NCBI GenBank assembly: GCA_036136335.1
Contig: JAYZQT010000034.1
Location: forward strand, 1 to 11,554
DNA from: JAYZQT01 sp036136335
GTDB lineage: Bacteria; Pseudomonadota; Alphaproteobacteria; MPNO01; UBA830
Length of the DNA: 11,554 nt
Reading direction: 5' to 3'
Under the pieces are notes generated by a model, which saw only the letters and a program-made list of their open reading frames with translations, had not been told where the DNA came from and made no database searches. The position numbers and the translations under genes are program-made. Every line of letters begins with the position of its first letter. The stretch's first letter is position 1. Positions 6,976 to 11,554 of the stretch are shown here, piece by piece.

Positions 6976-8166
6976 ATGAAAGCCTTTATGTTCCATCTTA
7001 TGCCTTACGCGGCACTGGATATGAAAGAGCGCGAAAAACATGCATCGGCATGGATAAAGTTACCCAACTCTCTTTACGATCCAAAAATTGGGCATGAACT
7101 TTACAATCGCTATCTCGACGAACTCGAGTTGGCGGCCGAATCGGGTTTTGATGGTGTGGCAGTGAATGAGCATCACCAGAACGCATACGGGCTGATGCCA
7201 TCGCCAGTGGTAATGGCCTCGGCCCTGTCGCGTCGGACAGAAGGCTGCAAACTTGCAATTCTGGGCAACGCATTCGCCCTTCGCGAACATCCACTCACGC
7301 TGGCCGAAGAACACGCTATGATTGATTGCATAACGGGTGGCCGGCTTATCACCGGGTTTGTACGTGGGATAGGTGCGGAGTTTTACTCATTGGCGGCTAA
7401 TCCTACCCTGAGCCATGAACGTCATATGGAAGCACACGATTTAGTCGTCCGCGCATGGACGGAGGAGGGCCCGTTCGCGTTTGAAGGCAAACACTACCAT
7501 TTTGAATACGTCAATGTGTGGCCTCGACCCTACCAACAACCACATCCCCCAATCTGGTGTCCCTCGCTTGGGTCCACAGAAACCATTGAATGGGCTGCCC
7601 ATCCGGAGCGGAAGTACGTTTACGCGCAGAATTACAGCCCGTTCAATAATGTGTGTAAATTTCTCGATCAATATCGGGAGGTGGCCCAGACCCAATATGG
7701 ATATGAAGCCAACTCCAACCAGATTGGCTGGACCGCTCCTGTTTATGTTGCGGACACTGACGAACAGGCTGTCGCGGAAGCCACTGAGCATATGGAAGCA
7801 CTATTCAACAAATTTCTTTATCTGCCATTCGAGCAACTTTTCCCGCCGGGATACCTGACTTTACAATCGTATAAACGGGTGGCAGCCCACAAACGCGGAA
7901 TCATGGGCTCTCAAACAATGGAAGCGCTTATCCAAAACGGCGTGGTGATCGCCGGCAGTCCCGAAACAGTGCGTCGCAAAATCACAGAATGTCATGAAGT
8001 TCTTGGGTTTGGTACGTTCATCGCCCTGCTTCACTTTGGAACGTTGCCACCGGACAAAACCGCAAAAAATATAAAGCTGTTTGCAGAGGAAGTGCTGCCG
8101 GCAATTCAGCCACTCACCGACAAGGAGTATCGTGGCTTCGAACTCGCCAGGGTAGCCGCGGAGTAA
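6976..8166 (+). CDS. Luciferase-like (LLM class) flavin monooxygenase, copy 1
   Basis: A 396-residue TIM-barrel enzyme of the bacterial-luciferase superfamily, which uses reduced FMN (from a separate reductase) and O2 to hydroxylate or insert oxygen. Visible family elements are EHH at 65-67, the GNAFALREHPLTLAEEHAMID block (97-117), TGGRLITGFVRGIG at 120-133, AWTEEGPFAFEGKHYHF (160-176) and PRPYQQPHPPIW at 183-194. The length is slightly above the typical 330-380. The N-terminal opening FHLMPYAALD is shared with copy 2 and marks a distinct subgroup with no characterised member I can name. AAAGG at 6961-6965 precedes the ATG. No flavin reductase is present in the window. A Baeyer-Villiger or ring-hydroxylating step feeding the adjacent hydrolase is plausible. 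Confidence 0.9.
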   Translation: MKAFMFHLMPYAALDMKEREKHASAWIKLPNSLYDPKIGHELYNRYLDELELAAESGFDGVAVNEHHQNAYGLMPSPVVMASALSRRTEGCKLAILGNAFALREHPLTLAEEHAMIDCITGGRLITGFVRGIGAEFYSLAANPTLSHERHMEAHDLVVRAWTEEGPFAFEGKHYHFEYVNVWPRPYQQPHPPIWCPSLGSTETIEWAAHPERKYVYAQNYSPFNNVCKFLDQYREVAQTQYGYEANSNQIGWTAPVYVADTDEQAVAEATEHMEALFNKFLYLPFEQLFPPGYLTLQSYKRVAAHKRGIMGSQTMEALIQNGVVIAGSPETVRRKITECHEVLGFGTFIALLHFGTLPPDKTAKNIKLFAEEVLPAIQPLTDKEYRGFELARVAAE

Positions 8167-8225
8167 TTCGTCGGAGATTAAGAGTGATACACTGTGTTCC
8201 GCGCCTCCCGAAAACAAATGAGCAT

Positions 8226-8247
8226 CTGCGGAATCCCAGAGCCGCAG
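8226..8247 (+). other. Hairpin between the two monooxygenase genes
   Basis: CTGCGG at 8226-8231 and CCGCAG at 8242-8247 form a perfect 6-base-pair stem with a 10-base loop inside the 129-base gap between the two flavin monooxygenase genes. This is by far the longest gap in the operon. No T-run follows, so it is not a standard terminator. It might stabilise or process the mRNA, or attenuate the downstream part; chance is also possible. Confidence 0.3.
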
Positions 8248-8295
8248 GTTACCATTTAGTGTTATAACGGCACTGATGCCGAAGGAATGTATTAG

Positions 8296-9489
8296 GTGAA
8301 AGTATTCGCATTCCATCTAATGCCATATGGCGCGCTCGATATGAGCTATGCCGAAGAATATAATTCAGTGTGGCTCAAGCTGCCGAACAGGTATTTCGAT
8401 CCCAAAGTAGGTCATCAGCTATACAACCGTTATCTCGACGAACTCGAGCTTTGCGCAGAACTGGGCTTCGACGGAATAAGTGTCAACGAGCACCATCAAA
8501 ACGCCTATGGGCTTATGCCATCGCCGGTCGTAATGGCGGCGGCCCTCGCGCGAAAAACAAAGTCCTGCAAGATTGCAATTCTCGGCAACGCGTTCGCGCT
8601 AAGAGAACACCCGCTAACACTCGCCGAAGAACACGCCATGATTGACAATATTACCGGTGGCCGTCTGATCACAGGGATGGTACGTGGGATCGGTTGTGAG
8701 TATTTTTCCATGGGCGTAAATCCGGCCTACTCTTTGGAACGTCACATTGAAGCTCACAATCTGATAGTTCGTGCCTGGACCGAACCCGGACCGTTTGCCT
8801 TTGAAGGGAGACACTATCATTTCGAGTATGTGAACATGTGGCCCCGCCCTTATCAGGATCCTCACCCGCCGATTTGGTGTCCATCGCAAGGGTCAACCGA
8901 GACAATTGAATGGGCTGCGCATCCAGACCGAAAATATGTTTATCTCCAGGCATATTCCGCATTTGATTCCGTATTACGTTACCTTGATCTTTACCGTAAG
9001 GTCGCCGCGGAGAAATATGGATATGCCGCGTCCTCCAGCCAGATCGCCTGGAGTGTACCCGTATACTGTGCTGAGACAGACGATCAGGCGATCAAAGAGG
9101 TTCGTCCGCACATTGAATCCCTGTTTAACACATTTCTACCCAAGATCTCTCAATCCATGTTTGTACCACCGGGATATATGAGTGCGGCGTCCATGAGGAA
9201 GATCTTTGCACATAAGGCAACCCTCCGAGGGGGACAGAAAGTAGAAGACCTTATGGAACGGGGGGTCATTGTCGTCGGCAACCCCGATACCGTCCGTAAC
9301 ATTCTTACCCAGCGTCATCGACAGGCGGGCTTTGAACACCTCCTAGTCATGCCTCAGTTTGGAACACTTCCTAGCGACCTGACGAACAAAAATCTTGAAA
9401 TTCTGGCCGCTGAAGTCCTGCCAGGCCTACAGGAGCTCGACGAAAATAATTATGCTGGGTTTGACATGTCCACTTTTGATACGGAATAA
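8296..9489 (+). CDS. Luciferase-like (LLM class) flavin monooxygenase, copy 2
   Basis: A 397-residue paralogue of the preceding gene, collinear without gaps over the first 200 residues (about 45 differences by hand count) and more divergent in the C-terminal third. It keeps EHH at 65-67, TGGRLITGMVRGIG at 120-133 and the PRPYQDPHPPIW block, so it looks catalytically competent rather than a decayed copy. Differences cluster near 134-147 (CEYFSMGVNPAYSL in place of AEFYSLAANPTLSH) and after residue 215, where substrate-contacting loops of the family often lie. The start is the GTG at 8296, with GAAGGA at 8281-8286 as ribosome site; the encoded opening MKVFAFHLMPY aligns exactly with copy 1. It is followed after 12 bases by an SDR gene. 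The pair could form a heterodimer as LuxA/LuxB do, or act on successive substrates. Confidence 0.9.
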   Translation: MKVFAFHLMPYGALDMSYAEEYNSVWLKLPNRYFDPKVGHQLYNRYLDELELCAELGFDGISVNEHHQNAYGLMPSPVVMAAALARKTKSCKIAILGNAFALREHPLTLAEEHAMIDNITGGRLITGMVRGIGCEYFSMGVNPAYSLERHIEAHNLIVRAWTEPGPFAFEGRHYHFEYVNMWPRPYQDPHPPIWCPSQGSTETIEWAAHPDRKYVYLQAYSAFDSVLRYLDLYRKVAAEKYGYAASSSQIAWSVPVYCAETDDQAIKEVRPHIESLFNTFLPKISQSMFVPPGYMSAASMRKIFAHKATLRGGQKVEDLMERGVIVVGNPDTVRNILTQRHRQAGFEHLLVMPQFGTLPSDLTNKNLEILAAEVLPGLQELDENNYAGFDMSTFDTE

Positions 9490-9501
9490 ACAGGGGGAAA
9501 A

Positions 9502-10269
9502 ATGCTGAACCAATTGAAATTCAATGGTGATCCCGTGCTGGTGACAGGCGGCGGTCAGGGCATAGGTCGGGCGAGCTGTGAAGCACTAGGCGAGCTCGGC
9601 GCGCATGTGATCGTCGTTAGCAAAACCGAAGAAAACGTCCGCAAAACCGAAGATATTTTAAAAGTATCCGGCGCGTCATGCGAAGGACATGTAACTGATG
9701 TATCTGTAAAGGCTGAAGTCGAGGCACTGGCGGCATCCGTCGAGACAACCCATGGTCATATCAAGGCGCTGATCAACAACGCGGGCACCAATTTCGTGCA
9801 AAAACTCGAAAATCTTGAGGAAGATGACTGGCATAGAATTATCGGGATCGACCTTTCAAGTGTCTACTATATGTGCAAGGCATTTCTGCCAATGCTTCGC
9901 AATTCACAAGGTGGTGCCTCAATTGTAAACGTCGCCTCAACTTTCGGCATCATTGGACACCCTGAAATGCCGGTTTACTGCGCTGCCAAGGGTGGTGTTC
10001 TCTCTCTGACGCGTCAGCTGGCGGTCGATTACGGACCCGAAAACATACGCGTGAACGGGGTCTGTCCAGGGGCAACGTTGTCGCCCCGTGTCAAAAATTA
10101 CATTGATTCCGGCATGGTTGACGGCAAATTAGTGGAAGATCTTGCCCTCCTCGGCCGCCTTGCCGACTGCGACGAAATTGCAAACGTTATCGCATTTCTC
10201 GCCTCTGATGCGGCCTCCTATGTTCATGGCACTTCCCTGGTCGTAGATGGCGGACAGACAGTACACTAG
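9502..10269 (+). CDS. SDR-family oxidoreductase
   Basis: A 255-residue classical short-chain dehydrogenase/reductase. The Rossmann motif TGGGQGIG is at 15-22, NNAG at 92-95, and the catalytic Ser146, Tyr159 and Lys163 are correctly spaced (YCAAK). The usual tetrad Asn in the helix-4 region is replaced by Asp117, a substitution seen in other SDRs. After the second beta strand the sequence is SKTEE, with Lys41 and no acidic residue, which favours NADP(H). The C-terminal VVDGGQTVH is typical of FabG-like members. A strong GGGGGA site (9493-9498) precedes the ATG. It is the last gene of the plus-strand operon. The substrate is probably an alcohol, ketone or 3-hydroxyacyl intermediate formed by the crotonase or monooxygenases; specificity cannot be read from the sequence. 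Confidence 0.9.
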   Translation: MLNQLKFNGDPVLVTGGGQGIGRASCEALGELGAHVIVVSKTEENVRKTEDILKVSGASCEGHVTDVSVKAEVEALAASVETTHGHIKALINNAGTNFVQKLENLEEDDWHRIIGIDLSSVYYMCKAFLPMLRNSQGGASIVNVASTFGIIGHPEMPVYCAAKGGVLSLTRQLAVDYGPENIRVNGVCPGATLSPRVKNYIDSGMVDGKLVEDLALLGRLADCDEIANVIAFLASDAASYVHGTSLVVDGGQTVH

Positions 10270-10275
10270 ACGTTT

Positions 10276-10348
10276 CCGCACAACCTGCGGGCACACCGAA
10301 TCATTTCCAATTACGGTTCTTGAAAATATAGAACAGCATATCCGTTTT
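10276..10348. other. Weak inverted repeats between convergent SDR genes
   Basis: The 90-base gap between the two convergent SDR genes holds two small hairpins. CCGCA (10276-10280) pairs with TGCGG (10286-10290) over a 5-base loop. GTTCT (10316-10320) pairs with AGAAC (10330-10334) over 9 bases, with ACG/CGT able to extend it across a bulge and a TTTT at 10345-10348. Neither is a strong intrinsic terminator, but this is where both operons should end. Confidence 0.3.
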
Positions 10349-10359
10349 GATTTGGTGGC

Positions 10360-11136
10360 TTAATTCATTACCTCGCCGCCATCGATCGTCATTATGTGGC
10401 CGGTCATATAGCTCGCCTCCGGCGACAACAGAAATACGATCCCCGCCGCCACTTCTTCAGCGGTGCCGAGCCGCGCCATCGGAATGACTTTTGAGCGTTC
10501 CGTCATCTGCAAGTTTAATTCTTCAGGCGGCGTCTCTCCGCGCCAGAGAGGCGTGTCGATAGGGCCGGGTGCAACTGCGTTGACACGAATACCAAGCGGG
10601 GATTTTTCGCGAGCCAGCGACTTGGTGTAAGCAAGGATCGCGCCCTTTGCTGCGGAATAATGAGCCGTCAGTGTTTGCCCACGTATCGCATGTATTGATG
10701 TTACGTTCACGATAGATCCGGACCTGCGCGCGACCATCCCGGGGAGGACGTTTCGGCAAACCGCGTGTAACCCGAAAACGTGAATTTTGAACATATTCTC
10801 AAAATCTGCATCCGAGATTTCCTCTGCTGCAGCCCAGCCAAAAATACCCGCCGCATTCACTAGTTGATCAATTGGCCCAAGTTCTGCCTCCGCAACCCTG
10901 ACTGTGTCTGCCACCGCTTCTGGCACTGCCACATCCAGAGCGTATGCCTTTGCCTTCCCGCCAGCCATGGAGATCTTTTCAACAACCGCATCGGCAAAAT
11001 CCTTTCTAAAATCCGTTACTGCTACAGTAACACCGGCGGCGGCCAATCGCTCCGCCACCGCTCCTCCAATACCGCCACCTCCGCCAGTAATTAACGCTAT
11101 CCCTGCCGATGGCTGGTTTGTTTTCATATCACCCAT
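10360..11136 (-). CDS. SDR-family oxidoreductase (FabG-like)
   Basis: A 258-residue classical SDR with TGGGGGIG at 17-24, NAAG at 94-97 (in place of NNAG) and catalytic Ser147, Tyr160 and Lys164 (YSAAK). Asp42 at the end of the second beta strand predicts NAD(H), unlike the other SDR here. The helix-4 tetrad Asn is replaced by His119. The segment after PGPIDTPLWRGETPPEE forms the variable substrate lid. The C-terminus TIDGGEVMN is typical. The ATG at 11136 is used; ATG 11127, three codons later, is an equal alternative since neither has a clear ribosome site. It lies 65 bases downstream of the amidohydrolase on the same strand and converges on the catabolic operon. Probably an NAD-dependent alcohol or hydroxyacyl dehydrogenase of the same pathway; this rests on context only. 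Confidence 0.9.
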   Translation of the reverse strand: MGDMKTNQPSAGIALITGGGGGIGGAVAERLAAAGVTVAVTDFRKDFADAVVEKISMAGGKAKAYALDVAVPEAVADTVRVAEAELGPIDQLVNAAGIFGWAAAEEISDADFENMFKIHVFGLHAVCRNVLPGMVARRSGSIVNVTSIHAIRGQTLTAHYSAAKGAILAYTKSLAREKSPLGIRVNAVAPGPIDTPLWRGETPPEELNLQMTERSKVIPMARLGTAEEVAAGIVFLLSPEASYMTGHIMTIDGGEVMN

Positions 11137-11201
11137 CGCCCGGCACCCATTTTATCCGAATGAGCCAACGGCTACCTACCTTTCCGAATTCGCAAACTGT
11201 T

Positions 11202-11554
11202 TCATTCCGCAGCAATCTGGGTCGAGCGGCCTTTTTTTGACATTTTCCTGTGCTTGATCTTAATGCCATAGAACTTAGACGGGTTATGGAACAGTATCTT
11301 TTCGCGCTGCCGTTTTGAAATGTCCCGCCTGGCGCCAAGATCATCGCCAGAACCCTCGCGGGCTTCCAAATGGGGCATATCCTCTGAAACCATGATTTTA
11401 TCCTCGCCGAGATAGTCTATCACCTGTGGTAAAAGCCGCTCACCCGCCTCACAGGTTGTGTAGACCCGGTCTTTATAGGCTTCGGGGTTTTTCGAAGTGA
11501 TGGGGTCAAAACCGAATGATGCACGGAAGAATTCAGCTACGGGATAATAATGGT
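11202..11554 (-). CDS. Amidohydrolase-2 family protein, C-terminal fragment cut by window edge
   Basis: The frame is open from the right edge to the TGA at 11202-11204 and gives the last 117 residues. The segment GEDKIMVSEDMPHLEAREG corresponds to the family's GSDYPH-type motif with the metal-binding/catalytic Asp, here SEDMPH. It is followed by REKILFHNPSKFYGI, matching the usual KIL-x-x-NA-x-x-(L/F)YG ending of amidohydrolase-2 enzymes (ACMSD, gamma-resorcylate and 5-carboxyvanillate decarboxylases, related hydrolases). A basic tail of about 18 residues extends beyond that. These TIM-barrel enzymes use a divalent metal to decarboxylate or hydrolyse aromatic or ring-opened acids. Most of the protein, including the N-terminal HxH, is outside the window, so the reaction cannot be assigned. 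It lies upstream of the NAD-type SDR and is probably co-transcribed with it. Confidence 0.8.
   Translation of the reverse strand, partial: HYYPVAEFFRASFGFDPITSKNPEAYKDRVYTTCEAGERLLPQVIDYLGEDKIMVSEDMPHLEAREGSGDDLGARRDISKRQREKILFHNPSKFYGIKIKHRKMSKKGRSTQIAAE

Noticed and set aside
8219..8260. 13-codon open frame in the gap between the monooxygenase genes
   Set aside because: It has no Shine-Dalgarno sequence and a codon-poor random composition, and it overlaps the hairpin; no reason to call it a leader peptide.
6976..9489. Calling the monooxygenase pair luxA/luxB
   Set aside because: The fold is shared, but the sequences belong to a different subgroup and no luxCDE-type fatty-aldehyde genes are nearby.

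Overview
The window comes from an alphaproteobacterium of roughly balanced base composition. The best marker is the short gene at 624-950, a zeta-type F1-ATPase inhibitor (DUF1476), a family essentially confined to Alphaproteobacteria. The purB next to it looks like an ordinary housekeeping copy of alphaproteobacterial type.

Layout. (1) 1-2242 is housekeeping: a TANGO2/NRDE-family protein running off the left edge on the minus strand, the divergent zeta-subunit gene, and purB, which meets the zeta gene tail to tail with a 4-base overlap. (2) 2287-5197 is a minus-strand operon: a MarR-family regulator followed by two Bcr/CflA-type MFS transporters whose reading frames overlap by 14 bases. (3) 5198-5309 is a divergent control region with a sigma70-like promoter (consensus TTGACA, 17-base spacer) and an 18-base inverted repeat, TTGTTAG-TAAT-CTAACAA, lying over the expected transcription start. 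It is the obvious MarR operator. (4) 5310-10269 is a plus-strand catabolic operon: a crotonase of the hydroxycinnamoyl-CoA hydratase-lyase type, an alpha/beta hydrolase, two tandem paralogous luciferase-like flavin monooxygenases and an SDR dehydrogenase. (5) 10360-11554 is a minus-strand pair converging on that operon: a second SDR and, upstream of it, the C-terminal part of an amidohydrolase-2 family enzyme cut by the right edge.

How it may work (inference). The MarR protein probably senses a pathway thioester or acid and represses both the transporter operon and the catabolic operon. The transporters would move the substrate or a toxic intermediate. The crotonase would hydrate or cleave a CoA thioester, the flavin monooxygenases would oxygenate (hydroxylation or Baeyer-Villiger type), the alpha/beta hydrolase would open an ester or C-C bond, the SDRs would interconvert alcohols and ketones, and the amidohydrolase would decarboxylate or hydrolyse a product. 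No CoA ligase, aldehyde dehydrogenase or flavin reductase is in the window, so those steps must be encoded outside it. The substrate cannot be named. Phenol-contacting residues of true feruloyl-CoA hydratase-lyases appear changed in the crotonase, so the classical ferulate-to-vanillin route is not a safe call.

No gene-free stretch exceeds 300 bases. I saw no tRNA, rRNA, CRISPR array, insertion sequence or origin.
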